A stretch of DNA of 37,270 bases from DATCIH01 sp036507955 (GTDB taxonomy: Bacteria; Bacillota; Clostridia; Clostridiales; Clostridiaceae), in contig DATCIH010000062.1 in the NCBI GenBank assembly GCA_036507955.1, forward strand, positions 1-37,270. Reading direction: 5' to 3'. Under the pieces are notes generated by a model. That model saw only the letters and a list, made by a program, of their open reading frames with translations. It was not told where the DNA came from and made no database searches. Within the stretch, counting starts at the first letter, position 1. The number at the start of each line of letters is the position of its first letter. Positions 1-8,020 of this stretch are shown one piece after another. A program made the translations under genes and the position numbers.

Positions 1-150
1 GGCGGTGGCTATCCTGGTGGTGGTAAGACTGGTGGCGGAAAACCTGGTGGTGGAACGCCTGGTGGTGGAATGCCTGGGGGCGGAAAACCTGGTGGTGGTA
101 ACCCTGGTGGCGGACATGGTGGTGGACACGGTAGAGGACATAAATACTAA
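1..150 (+). CDS. Glycine/proline-repeat protein, C-terminal end only
   Basis: Reading frame 1 is open from the first base to a TAA at 148-150 and encodes 49 residues. Nearly all of it is a five-residue repeat of the form GGGxP, with x varying (K, T, M, N), ending in a His/Gly-rich tail with the last residues GRGHKY. The 5' part lies outside the window, so the full protein, its start and any signal peptide are unknown. Repeats of this kind occur in extended, disordered tails of surface, spore-coat or RNA-binding proteins, and the sequence does not decide between them. A strong terminator follows 18 bases after the stop, which supports this frame as the real 3' end of a gene. The locally high G content contrasts with the AT-rich surroundings. 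Confidence 0.75.
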   Translation, partial: GGGYPGGGKTGGGKPGGGTPGGGMPGGGKPGGGNPGGGHGGGHGRGHKY

Positions 151-168
151 ATTTAGTCTTTTATTAAT

Positions 169-201
169 AAAATTAGAAGCAACAACATTGCTTCTAATTT
201 T
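169..201 (+). terminator. Intrinsic terminator after the Gly-rich gene
   Basis: A perfect 13-bp stem (169-181 with 189-201) has a 7-nt loop and is followed by a T-rich run (ATTTTATTTTTC). It closes the partial gene at 1-150. It may also help stop the convergent alcohol dehydrogenase transcript, although the T tract on that side is weaker. Confidence 0.88.
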
Positions 202-220
202 ATTTTATTTTTCTGCTAAA

Positions 221-1378
221 TTATATGCTACCCTTATAGGCTTTCTCAAAAAGCATTACGTATGCTTCCTTAGTTATCTCCCTAGGATTGCTTTCATTTG
301 AGCCATTTTTTACTGACATTTCAGCTAGAAGCTCAAAATCTTTAGTATCTACCTTTAAGGTATTTATTCCAGGTAAGTTTATTTCCTTAGACAATTCCTT
401 AATGTATTCTATACCCTTAACGGCTGCATCATGATCTTCCTTTTCATTGATTCCCATAGCTCTAGCAACTCTAGCATATTTATATTCGCAAGAAGAGAGA
501 TTATATTCCATTACATAGGGTAGAAGTATAGCATTACACATTCCATGAGGAGCATCATATATACTCCCTAAGGCTTCTGCCATACAATGAACTGAAGCTA
601 CATCTGCGTGGCTAAAGGATAAGCCTGCAAGTAAGCTCCCCACCATCATGTTATCCCTTGCTTCCAAATCCTCACCGTTTTTAACAGCTTTAGCTAGATT
701 TTTGGAAATATATTCTATAGCATATAGTCCAACGGCTTCAGCTATTGGTTCAGTGCAATTTGCGGTATATCCTTCTATAGCATGGGTTAAAGCATCTATG
801 CCTGTAGCTGCCGTAGTTAGTGGTGGAACGGTTACAGTTAGCTCTGGATCAACTATTGCAGTTTTTGCAGCAATATAAGGACTTTTTATTGTAAACTTAA
901 ATTTTTCTTTAGTATCCGTTATTACTGAAGAAAAGGTAACCTCGCTTCCAGTACCAGAAGTAGTTGGTATAGTTAATAAAGGAAGACAATCCTCTTTAAT
1001 TTTACCCCTGCCTTGATAATCTCTTACCTTACCTCCCTGTTTTGCTAAAACTGCCACTGCCTTTGCCGCATCAATAGGACTTCCTCCTCCGAAGGCTATT
1101 AAGGTATCAGTCTCTTCTTCCTTAGCCTTAAGTGCCGCCCTCTCAACATTGTAATCCTTGGGATTAGCTTCTATGTCATCATAAACTATATATTGAAAAT
1201 CTTCTTTTTTTAATATATTAGTCACCTTGTCCAACATTCCTGTTTTAACAATCCCCTTATCTGTAATTATCATAATTTTTTTCGCACCTAAAGCCTTTAA
1301 TTCTCCCCCTAAAAACATTAAACTGCCTCTACCGTATTTTATTTTCGTTGGTAACAAAAATTCAAATGTGTTTATCAT
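221..1378 (-). CDS. Iron-containing (type III) alcohol dehydrogenase
   Basis: This is a 385-residue NAD(P)-dependent alcohol dehydrogenase of the iron-activated family, at the usual family length. The dinucleotide-binding motif GGGSPID is at residues 97-103. The expected metal ligands are all present: D195 and H199 in GIDALTH, H264 in SVHCMAE and H278 in DAPHG. It should interconvert a primary alcohol or diol with its aldehyde in the cytoplasm; the substrate cannot be read from sequence. The ATG at 1376-1378 has AGGAGA seven bases upstream. An extended -10 (TGCTATAAT, hexamer at 1422-1427 on the reverse strand) lies upstream, and the TetR operator-like site at 1452-1468 falls next to its -35 region, so the divergent TetR protein may also control this gene. 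Confidence 0.93.
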   Translation of the reverse strand: MINTFEFLLPTKIKYGRGSLMFLGGELKALGAKKIMIITDKGIVKTGMLDKVTNILKKEDFQYIVYDDIEANPKDYNVERAALKAKEEETDTLIAFGGGSPIDAAKAVAVLAKQGGKVRDYQGRGKIKEDCLPLLTIPTTSGTGSEVTFSSVITDTKEKFKFTIKSPYIAAKTAIVDPELTVTVPPLTTAATGIDALTHAIEGYTANCTEPIAEAVGLYAIEYISKNLAKAVKNGEDLEARDNMMVGSLLAGLSFSHADVASVHCMAEALGSIYDAPHGMCNAILLPYVMEYNLSSCEYKYARVARAMGINEKEDHDAAVKGIEYIKELSKEINLPGINTLKVDTKDFELLAEMSVKNGSNESNPREITKEAYVMLFEKAYKGSI

Positions 1379-1421
1379 ATTCTATCTCCTTAAATAATTT
1401 AAAATTTTCTTTAATAGGATA

Positions 1422-1427
1422 ATTATA
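1422..1427 (-). promoter_or_regulatory. Extended -10 of the alcohol dehydrogenase promoter
   Basis: The reverse strand reads TGCTATAAT, an extended -10 element. No good -35 is visible at 17 bp, as is common for extended -10 promoters. The start codon is about 45 bases downstream. Confidence 0.55.
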
Positions 1428-1451
1428 GCATAAAAAATAAATAAAAAGCTA

Positions 1452-1501
1452 TTGACCACCGTGGTCGATAGTAGTATGATTTAATTGACTGGTGTGGTCA
1501 A
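1452..1501 (+). promoter_or_regulatory. TetR-gene promoter with two operator-like sites
   Basis: TTGACC (1452-1457) and TATGAT (1475-1480) are separated by 17 bp, giving a strong promoter for the regulator operon. The -35 lies in a 13-nt palindrome, GACCAC-C-GTGGTC (1454-1466). A second, less symmetrical copy (TTGAC...GTGGTCAA, 1485-1501) starts 33 bp downstream, around the expected transcription start. Two related sites over the -35 and start region fit autorepression by the TetR protein encoded just downstream. Confidence 0.8.
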
Positions 1502-1529
1502 CTAAATCATATGAAAGGAGGTAAAACAT

Positions 1530-2153
1530 TTGTATTCAAAATTTCTTAACCAAAGTGATGAGAAGAAAGATAAAATAATAAACGCTTCAATAAAGGAATT
1601 TGCACAGAAAGGATATACACTTGCCTCCACCAATCAGATAGTTAAGGCAGCCGAAATATCAAAAGGGCTACTATTTCATTATTTTAATACAAAAAAAAGC
1701 TTATACCTTTTTTTATATGATTATTGCGTTGAACTTTGTCTTAAGGAATTCTACGGAAAGATGGATTCTGAGGACACGGATATATTTACAAGACTTGAAA
1801 AAGGTATATTAATAAAAATGGATTTATTATTAAAATATCCTGATATGTTCGAGTTTTTGCAGATAGCGCTTAGTGATGACTCTGATGAAATTAAAAGTGC
1901 CTTAGATAATAAAAAAAGAGAACTGATGAATGATTCCTACAAAAAACTGTTTTCTGGTCTTGATTATTCAAACTTTAAAGCTGGTATTGACTTGACTAAA
2001 GCTATGAATATAATCATGTGGACTTTTGAAGGATTTTCTAATGCTGAACTTAGAAAATCAAAAGCTCTAGGAATAAAAGAATTAAATTATAATGAAATGT
2101 TTAAAGAAGGCGAAAAATATATACAAATACTGAAAGATATTTTTTATAAATAA
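1530..2153 (+). CDS. TetR/AcrR family transcriptional regulator
   Basis: This is a 207-residue repressor-type protein. The N-terminal helix-turn-helix (about residues 10-55) carries the family pattern: an INASIKEFAQKGY-like first helix, then TNQIVKAAEISKG and LLFHYFNTKKSLY. The rest is the divergent helical ligand-binding and dimerisation domain. The start is TTG at 1530, chosen because AAAGGAGG ends eight bases upstream and no better start exists. It is the first gene of an operon with an ABC ATPase and two permeases, so it probably senses a compound the exporter handles or a signal of membrane stress. The palindromic sites over its own promoter suggest autoregulation. Confidence 0.92.
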   Translation: MYSKFLNQSDEKKDKIINASIKEFAQKGYTLASTNQIVKAAEISKGLLFHYFNTKKSLYLFLYDYCVELCLKEFYGKMDSEDTDIFTRLEKGILIKMDLLLKYPDMFEFLQIALSDDSDEIKSALDNKKRELMNDSYKKLFSGLDYSNFKAGIDLTKAMNIIMWTFEGFSNAELRKSKALGIKELNYNEMFKEGEKYIQILKDIFYK

Positions 2154-2196
2154 AAACTTCTTATAAAATTTTATATTATAAAGGGAGGTAAATATA

Positions 2197-3081
2197 ATGA
2201 ATGTTATTGAAATTAAAAATCTCACTAAAACCTACGGAAAATCAAGAGGAATTACTGATGTTAGCTTTAATGTAGAAGAGGGTGAAATCTTTGGTTTTAT
2301 TGGACCTAATGGTGCGGGTAAATCCACTACTATAAGGACGCTTCTAGCGCTTATAAAACCAACTGCAGGTAGTGCTACTATTTTTGGTAAAGATTGTATA
2401 AAATTCGCTCCGGAAATTGCAAAGGAAATTGGCTACTTACCCTCAGAGGTGTTTTATTATGATGGTATGAAGGTAATAGATTTATTAAATTATTCTGCTA
2501 GCTTTTATAAAAAAGACTGCAGTGAAAGAATTAAAAGACTATCAACAATAATGGATTTAGATCTTAACAAAAAAATAGATGATTTATCCTTCGGCAACAA
2601 AAAAAAGGTGGGTATAGTTCAGGGTCTTCTTCATGAGCCAAAGCTTATAATTTTAGATGAGCCTACTAGTGGCCTGGACCCTCTAATGCAACAAAAATTC
2701 TTTGAGCTTCTAATTGAAGAAAACAAAAAAGGAGCTACCATACTATTCTCCTCCCATATATTAAGTGAAGTTCAAAAATTATGTAACAGAGTTGCTATAA
2801 TTAAAGAAGGAAAAATAATTAAGCTAGAGAAAATAAGTACCCTTAAAGATAGTAATTATAAAAGATTCAAAATTGAAATAGATAGTACTATAGACATTAA
2901 CCATTTCAAAATTAAGGGAGTAAGTGACTTAACTCTTAAAGATAATATAATAAACTTTTTGTATAAGGGTAATATCAACTTAATTATGAAAAAAATATCT
3001 GAAATTGATATAGCAAATGTTTGGATTGAGGAACCTAACTTAGAAGAAATCTTCATGCATTACTATGAAAAGGAGAGCTGA
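2197..3081 (+). CDS. ABC transporter ATP-binding protein (ABC-2 exporter)
   Basis: This 294-residue nucleotide-binding subunit has Walker A GPNGAGKST at 36-44, an LSFGNKKK signature in place of the canonical LSGGQ, Walker B LIILDEP followed by TSGLDP, and the switch histidine in SSHILSE. The C-terminal 70 or so residues form the variable extension seen in ABC-2 drug and bacteriocin exporters. The start follows a GGGAGG site by eight bases. It lies 43 bp after the TetR gene and 3 bp before the first permease, so the four genes should be co-transcribed. With the two permeases it should form a half-dimeric export pump in the plasma membrane. The substrate is unknown. Confidence 0.93.
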   Translation: MNVIEIKNLTKTYGKSRGITDVSFNVEEGEIFGFIGPNGAGKSTTIRTLLALIKPTAGSATIFGKDCIKFAPEIAKEIGYLPSEVFYYDGMKVIDLLNYSASFYKKDCSERIKRLSTIMDLDLNKKIDDLSFGNKKKVGIVQGLLHEPKLIILDEPTSGLDPLMQQKFFELLIEENKKGATILFSSHILSEVQKLCNRVAIIKEGKIIKLEKISTLKDSNYKRFKIEIDSTIDINHFKIKGVSDLTLKDNIINFLYKGNINLIMKKISEIDIANVWIEEPNLEEIFMHYYEKES

Positions 3082-3084
3082 AAA

Positions 3085-3882
3085 ATGAATATTTTTTTTC
3101 ATGAACTAAAAGCTTATAGAAAATCCTCAATTATATGGGCATTAACGCTTTCAGCGCTAGCCATACTTTACTTAATAATTTTCCCCTCCTTTATGAAGGA
3201 CGTTAATACAGTTAAAAAAATGCTTCTTGGTTATCCCTTACCAGTAAGGAATGCCTTAGGTTTGTCTATTGAAAGCTTTACTACTCTTATTGGTTTTTAC
3301 TCCTTTGTATTTGGTTATATTATCCTTTGTGGAGCTATTCAAGCCATGAATATAGGTACTGGAATATTATCAAAGGAAGTAAGAGACAAGACTGCAGATT
3401 TTCTTTTAACTAAGCCAGTAAAAAGAAGTACTATACTTACAGCTAAGGTAGTAGCAGCTGCTGCTTCCTTGCTTATAACGAATCTTTATTATATAGTGAT
3501 AGTTTTGATATGTGCCCTTATTATTGAGCCTAATACTTTATCTATAAAGCTATTTTTATTAATTTCCTTCTCTTTATATTTAATTCAATTAATGTTTATG
3601 TCCTTAGGTATTGTTATCTCAGTAATTGTACCAAAGATTAAATCTGTTTTATCAATTTCCTTATCCACTGTATTTAGCTTCTTTATCCTTAGTATGTTTG
3701 GCTCTGTAATAGGTGAAGCAAATATTAGGTATTTGACCCCCTTTAAGTACTATGATACTGCCTATATTATGAAAAATGGTAGCTATGATGTATCTTTTAT
3801 TATAATTGAAATAGCTTTTATATTTATTGTCTTATCTGCGAGCTATATTATTTATAATAAAAAAGATATTCATGCTGTGTAA
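3085..3882 (+). CDS. ABC-2 type permease subunit 1
   Basis: This 265-residue membrane protein has about six hydrophobic segments, starting with one at roughly residues 17-35. The cytoplasmic stretch after the second segment (SKEVRDKTADFLLTKPVKR) is the typical ABC-2 coupling region. Its length and internal landmarks (a short N-terminal helix MNxFxxExKAxRKS, KEVRDKT, LTPFKYxDT) match the next gene, so the two subunits are tandem paralogues that probably pair as a heterodimer with the upstream ATPase. The start is 3 bp after the ATPase stop and its ribosome site (AAGGAGAG) lies inside the ATPase gene, implying translational coupling. Confidence 0.9.
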   Translation: MNIFFHELKAYRKSSIIWALTLSALAILYLIIFPSFMKDVNTVKKMLLGYPLPVRNALGLSIESFTTLIGFYSFVFGYIILCGAIQAMNIGTGILSKEVRDKTADFLLTKPVKRSTILTAKVVAAAASLLITNLYYIVIVLICALIIEPNTLSIKLFLLISFSLYLIQLMFMSLGIVISVIVPKIKSVLSISLSTVFSFFILSMFGSVIGEANIRYLTPFKYYDTAYIMKNGSYDVSFIIIEIAFIFIVLSASYIIYNKKDIHAV

Positions 3883-3897
3883 AAAGGAGACTTATTT

Positions 3898-4695
3898 ATG
3901 AATGTGTTTATAAGAGAGATGAAAGCAAACAGAAAATCTTTAATCATATGGTCCATAGGCATATTGCTTATGGTTCTAAGTGGCATGGGCAAATTTACTG
4001 CTGCTACTTCTGGCGATGCTAATTCAACAAGTCAAATTTTATCTAGCATGCCCTCTTCTGTGAGAGCTATTTTAGGTATAGGTAATTTTGATGTATCTAA
4101 AGCCAGTGGTTATTACGGAATTATCTTTTTTTACTTAGTCCTCATGGCTACAATACATGCAGCTATCCTTGGAGCAAATATTATATCAAAGGAAGAGAGG
4201 GATAAAACTTCTGAATTCTTATATGCAAAACCTATGTCAAGAAGTAAGATAATAACTTCAAAGTTACTTGCCGCTCTAGTTAATCTTATTATCTTTAATC
4301 TAGTAACACTTTTATGTTCTCTAGGGATAATGGCAAAGCTTGATACTGTGGAAAATGTAACTGGTGGTATATTGATGCTAATGGTTAGTCTATTTATCTT
4401 GCAACTAATCTATTTATTTATTGGTACTGCTTTAGCAGCCCTGAGAAAAGAGCCCAAAGCTGCTACTTCTACCGCTACAACAATAGTTCTTTTTGGTTAC
4501 ATTTTATCTGTACTAATTGATTTAAATCAAAAGCTTATAAACTTAAAATACTTAACACCTTTCAAATACTTTGATACGAAAAATATTATATATGGTGGTA
4601 GCTTTGATGTAGCCACATTAATCCTATCCATCCTTATAATTGCCTTCACTCTATATATTACTTATAGCTTTGGAAACAAAAGAGACCTACTTTAA
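3898..4695 (+). CDS. ABC-2 type permease subunit 2
   Basis: This is the second 265-residue permease of the operon. Its N terminus (MNVFIREMKANRKS), loop (SKEERDKTSEFLYAKPMSR) and C-terminal landmark (LTPFKYFDT) match the preceding gene, showing duplication followed by divergence. About six hydrophobic segments are visible. AAAGGAG precedes the ATG by eight bases. I see no GC-rich hairpin with a T run directly downstream, so where the operon's transcript ends is unclear. Confidence 0.9.
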   Translation: MNVFIREMKANRKSLIIWSIGILLMVLSGMGKFTAATSGDANSTSQILSSMPSSVRAILGIGNFDVSKASGYYGIIFFYLVLMATIHAAILGANIISKEERDKTSEFLYAKPMSRSKIITSKLLAALVNLIIFNLVTLLCSLGIMAKLDTVENVTGGILMLMVSLFILQLIYLFIGTALAALRKEPKAATSTATTIVLFGYILSVLIDLNQKLINLKYLTPFKYFDTKNIIYGGSFDVATLILSILIIAFTLYITYSFGNKRDLL

Positions 4696-4730
4696 TACAC
4701 AAAATAAGATTTCTACCATTATCAGCATAA

Positions 4731-4800
4731 ATTTTACAATAAAACATCATATTTTAAAAAATATTGTTGTAATTTGTAAAATGTAGATGTAGTATATACT
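4731..4800 (+). promoter_or_regulatory. Promoter region of the AbrB-type gene with an inverted repeat
   Basis: TATACT (4795-4800) with TTTGTA (4773-4778) 16 bp upstream forms a plausible vegetative promoter. A perfect 9-bp inverted repeat, ATTTTACAA (4731-4739) and TTGTAAAAT (4774-4782), spans 52 bp and its right arm overlaps the -35. AT-rich sites of this sort suit an AbrB-type DNA-binding protein, so autoregulation is possible. Confidence 0.5.
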
Positions 4801-4826
4801 TATTATTATTAATGGAGGTCTTATAA

Positions 4827-5069
4827 TTGAAATCAGTAGGTATAGTAAGAAAACTGGATAGTCTTGGTAGAATAGTATTACCAAAAGAATTGAGAAGAAC
4901 ATTAAAGATAGAAATTAGCGATCCTATAGAGATATTTACAGAGGATTTCTCAATTGTCTTAAGAAAGTATACCCCAGCTTGTAACTTTTGTGGTGAAGCT
5001 TCCGATGTAATAAGTTTTAAAGAAAAATTGATTTGTAAAGATTGTTTAGAAGCTATAAAAAATATTTAA
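4827..5069 (+). CDS. AbrB/SpoVT-type transition regulator with zinc-ribbon tail
   Basis: This 80-residue protein begins with a complete swapped-hairpin AbrB domain: the motif VRKLDSLGRIVLPKELR at about residues 7-23, then IEIFTEDFSIVLRKY. The last 30 residues carry two CxxC pairs (CNFC, CKDC) and so form a small zinc ribbon, as in clostridial AbrB relatives. It should act as a dimeric or tetrameric DNA-binding regulator of growth-phase genes. The start is TTG at 4827 with GGAGGT eight bases upstream. It has its own promoter and terminator and appears monocistronic, so its targets cannot be inferred from position. Confidence 0.92.
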   Translation: MKSVGIVRKLDSLGRIVLPKELRRTLKIEISDPIEIFTEDFSIVLRKYTPACNFCGEASDVISFKEKLICKDCLEAIKNI

Positions 5070-5097
5070 GGTGCTATAAAAGCACCTTTTTATTTTT
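5070..5097 (+). terminator. Intrinsic terminator of the AbrB-type gene
   Basis: The stem GGTGCT (5070-5075)/AGCACC (5081-5086) has an ATAAA loop and is followed by TTTTTATTTTT. It begins at the base after the stop codon. Confidence 0.9.
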
Positions 5098-5135
5098 AAA
5101 TTTATTATGGATGGAAACATGAAGAATTTAAAATA

Positions 5136-5954
5136 TTATTTTCTACTACTTGCTTTAATTTCATTAATTAATAGCGGCTTATTGGTTATTATGCCATCTA
5201 CATTTAATTCTATCATTTTGATTACAACTTTCTTACTATTTACATTCCAAGCAAAAATTTTCTTTGCATTTTTATGGATAGATTTTACTAGCACTCTACT
5301 TATTATAGATTGCTTAACAGTATAAAAATCCACTTTATAATAATCCTCATAATCCGAAATAAAATTCATTAAATATCCAGTTATAATCTTTGCATTTAGT
5401 TCTTTAACATAAAGCAAATTTTTATAATCTAAAGATTGTACTACACATTCCTCTACAAAGTTATTTTCTTCTATTATCTTTACAACCTTACCAGAAAGAC
5501 TATTGCCTTTTCCGTAGGATTTTAATTCTATTACTAACTTTAGTTTTCCTTTGCAAGTCCTGATTATTTCTTCTAAGCTGGGTATCTTTTCTTTTTTATA
5601 TTTAGTAGAAAATAGATTGATTAAATTTAATTTTTCAATTTCATCAAGATTTAATTTGTTCACGGTTATATTTATTCCTGTTAGCCTTTTCAAGTACTTA
5701 TCGTGCATAAGCACAACTGAACCCTCTTTAGTTTCTTGAACATCTATCTCTGCCCATTCTAACTTATTCTTTATATCACTTTTTATGGCACTCATTGAAT
5801 TTTCTGGTTCATCTCTACAAATTCCTCTATGAGCAACCACTGTGATATTCTCAGCATTTTTATTAGTACTCTTTACAAAAGAAACTTCCCTAAAGGAATT
5901 AATTGTAATAAATGTAATTATAATAAGTATAAAATATTTTTTTATAGTTATCAC
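5136..5954 (-). CDS. Glycerophosphodiester phosphodiesterase, short membrane-tethered copy
   Basis: This 272-residue protein is one hydrophobic segment (about residues 7-20) plus a GDPD TIM-barrel domain. Catalytic landmarks are present: H42-R43-G, E51-N52, E69-D71 in EIDVQ and H84 in MHD. It should hydrolyse glycerophosphodiesters to glycerol 3-phosphate and an alcohol, on the outer membrane face if the segment is an anchor. It is closely similar to the C-terminal part of the 600-residue gene upstream, and its N terminus aligns with that protein's last membrane helix, so it looks like a tandem copy that lost the membrane domain. The start is uncertain: GTG at 5952-5954 fits the frame, but GAGGTGAT around it resembles a ribosome site lacking a well-placed start. 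It may be weakly expressed or decaying. Confidence 0.8.
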   Translation of the reverse strand: MITIKKYFILIIITFITINSFREVSFVKSTNKNAENITVVAHRGICRDEPENSMSAIKSDIKNKLEWAEIDVQETKEGSVVLMHDKYLKRLTGINITVNKLNLDEIEKLNLINLFSTKYKKEKIPSLEEIIRTCKGKLKLVIELKSYGKGNSLSGKVVKIIEENNFVEECVVQSLDYKNLLYVKELNAKIITGYLMNFISDYEDYYKVDFYTVKQSIISRVLVKSIHKNAKKIFAWNVNSKKVVIKMIELNVDGIITNKPLLINEIKASSRK

Positions 5955-6079
5955 CTCGTAACTTCTTCATAAAGGATTATATATATAACATGCACTTCCT
6001 AGAAGTTTAAAATACCAGGTATACTTAATAAAATTTAGCATAATTTGTTTGCAAAATAAAATCAAAATTTCAAAAAATA

Positions 6080-6113
6080 AAATAAAGCCTAGATCATTTT
6101 CTAAGCTTTATTT
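6080..6113 (-). terminator. Terminator of the long phosphodiesterase gene
   Basis: On the reverse strand a 14-bp stem with one G-T pair (arms 6100-6113 and 6080-6093) closes a 6-nt loop and runs into TATTTTTTG. It lies 12 bases past the stop codon of the gene at 6126-7928, so the short copy further on needs its own promoter or read-through. Confidence 0.82.
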
Positions 6114-6125
6114 ACTATACTCTAA

Positions 6126-7928
6126 TTACTTATTTAACTTAATCTTATTGAGCAAGATAGGTTTGTTGGATATTATTTCATCCACATTTAATTCTAACAT
6201 TTTGGTCATGTCATCATCATTATCCACAGTCCAAGCAAAAACCTTCTTATCACTTTTATGTATATCTCTAACAAATCCAGAGGTTATAATTGCTTGCTCA
6301 ATGGTAAAAAAATCCACTTGATAAGTATCCTCATCACCCAAAATCATGTAAATTATATAGCCAGTTATAATCTTTGAATTTAACTTTTTAACATCTAATA
6401 AGCTTTGATAATCTAAGGAATGAATTACACATTCATCAATAAAATTATATTTCTCAATTAAGTTTACTACCTTAGTAGCCAGAGCTTCACCGTTTCCGTA
6501 AGGTTTTAGTTCAATTATTAGTTTGAGCTTTCCCTTACCAACCTTAATCACATCCTCTAAGGTTGGTATCTGTTCGCCTTTATATTTACTAGAATAGGAA
6601 TACCCTAAATTTAATTTTTCGATTTCATCAAAACTTAAAATCTTTACAGTTTTATCTAAGCCCGTTAGCCTTTTCAAACTTTGATCATGCATTAGTACCA
6701 CTGTGCCATCTTTAGTTTCCTGTACATCTATTTCTGCCCACTCAATTTTATTTTTTATATCACTTTTTATAGCACTCATGGAATTTTCAGGTTCATCAGT
6801 ACAAATCCCTCTATGGGCTACAACCTTAACATTTTTAATGTTATTAATAATATTCTTTACAAAGTATATTGATCTTGTGCCGCTGATAATAAAAAATACA
6901 ATAATAATAAGTACTAAATAGATTTTGTTTGTTTTGTAAAATTTTATTATTTTGTCTTCTAATGAATGTACTTTTGATATCTTTTTTATAGGGATATCCT
7001 CAAATACTAACTTACCTTCTAGCTTAACTTTTTGAGTAAAATAAAATTGAGTCGCTAAAATAATATTAATAGGATACATTAATATTGATATGATAAACAG
7101 TATAGGGCCTGCAAAGGTTGTAGTATAAAACTGAATGTCCGTACTATTAACTTTAGCTTTCATTATTACCATTATGAACAATAATATAAGCATTAAAATT
7201 AGTAATATTAAGCATATAATTAAAGCAGAAATAAAATTAACAACTAAAACCATTGCTCCAATTTTAGCTCTAGAGCCTTTTGTAAGTCTACTGCTTTTTT
7301 TCAAAGCCTTAGTGATGTTAAGCTTTTCTATTATAATGCCTTGAAAAACAAATATGTATTTAATATAAAAATAGTAAAGTAGAAACGCTACCAAAACATA
7401 AATTATTATAGATGTTTTAGTAGCATATATTGTATTCATTAAGAACTTTGGCACCTGAATATTATAACTATTACTCCAGCCAAAATTAAGGGCTTCATAA
7501 GGTATAATCAACAACATAAAGCCAATAATGAAAATAGTCCCAAAGCCTAAAATTTTAGGAAGTTTAGAAAGGGTTGAGCCTAAGGTGTCAATAATTCCAA
7601 CTTTCCGGTGAAAATATTTTTCCTTTGAGATAATTATAATTACTCCTACCTCTATAAATATCAGCACCATTGAGAAAATGCTTATTAGTAAAATGCCTAT
7701 AATGCCGTTTATACTGAATCCAAAGCTTATAAGTTGATTATTGGATATGTCTCTAAAGCCTATTGCTACCAAAATACTATTAAAAATATATATCAAAAAT
7801 GGAATAAAAACAAAACTAGTTACTACTTTATAAATACTTTCAAATAGCAGGGCTTCCTCAAAGGAACTTTTAAAGATATGAAAACAAGCTTTTAATTCCT
7901 TTATAATTACCATAATATTATATTTCAT
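6126..7928 (-). CDS. Membrane-domain glycerophosphodiester phosphodiesterase
   Basis: This 600-residue two-part protein has about 360 N-terminal residues with seven or so long hydrophobic segments, matching the membrane domain known to precede GDPD in many Bacillota, and a C-terminal GDPD barrel. In the barrel HRG, PENS, EIDVQ and MHD mark the metal and catalytic sites, and a late AWTVDN motif is typical of the family. It should cleave glycerophosphodiesters, or perhaps lipoteichoic-acid-type polymers, at the cell surface, releasing glycerol 3-phosphate. The ATG at 7926-7928 has GGGGG four bases upstream. A terminator follows. It is the likely parent of the shorter gene immediately downstream. 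Confidence 0.92.
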   Translation of the reverse strand: MKYNIMVIIKELKACFHIFKSSFEEALLFESIYKVVTSFVFIPFLIYIFNSILVAIGFRDISNNQLISFGFSINGIIGILLISIFSMVLIFIEVGVIIIISKEKYFHRKVGIIDTLGSTLSKLPKILGFGTIFIIGFMLLIIPYEALNFGWSNSYNIQVPKFLMNTIYATKTSIIIYVLVAFLLYYFYIKYIFVFQGIIIEKLNITKALKKSSRLTKGSRAKIGAMVLVVNFISALIICLILLILMLILLFIMVIMKAKVNSTDIQFYTTTFAGPILFIISILMYPINIILATQFYFTQKVKLEGKLVFEDIPIKKISKVHSLEDKIIKFYKTNKIYLVLIIIVFFIISGTRSIYFVKNIINNIKNVKVVAHRGICTDEPENSMSAIKSDIKNKIEWAEIDVQETKDGTVVLMHDQSLKRLTGLDKTVKILSFDEIEKLNLGYSYSSKYKGEQIPTLEDVIKVGKGKLKLIIELKPYGNGEALATKVVNLIEKYNFIDECVIHSLDYQSLLDVKKLNSKIITGYIIYMILGDEDTYQVDFFTIEQAIITSGFVRDIHKSDKKVFAWTVDNDDDMTKMLELNVDEIISNKPILLNKIKLNK

Positions 7929-8020
7929 AATTCCCCCATAAAAAAAACTTAATTACAATATATACCTACTACTAGTTTATCATATATTATTTACTATTAT
8001 ATCTTGAAACAAAAAATAAA

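Noticed and set aside
5..301. An ATG-initiated open frame overlapping the Gly-rich end
   Set aside because: It is a shadow of the GGGxP repeat frame (frame 1). Its valine/leucine-rich repeat arises from reading GGT-rich codons out of phase, and it runs through the terminator hairpin.
1530..4695. Multidrug-resistance operon assignment for the TetR/ABC genes
   Set aside because: The family fits an exporter, but nothing identifies the substrate, so a drug-resistance label is not supported.
5898..5970. An alternative ATG frame upstream of the short GDPD
   Set aside because: The frame starting ATGAAGAAG soon ends in a stop and has no ribosome site.
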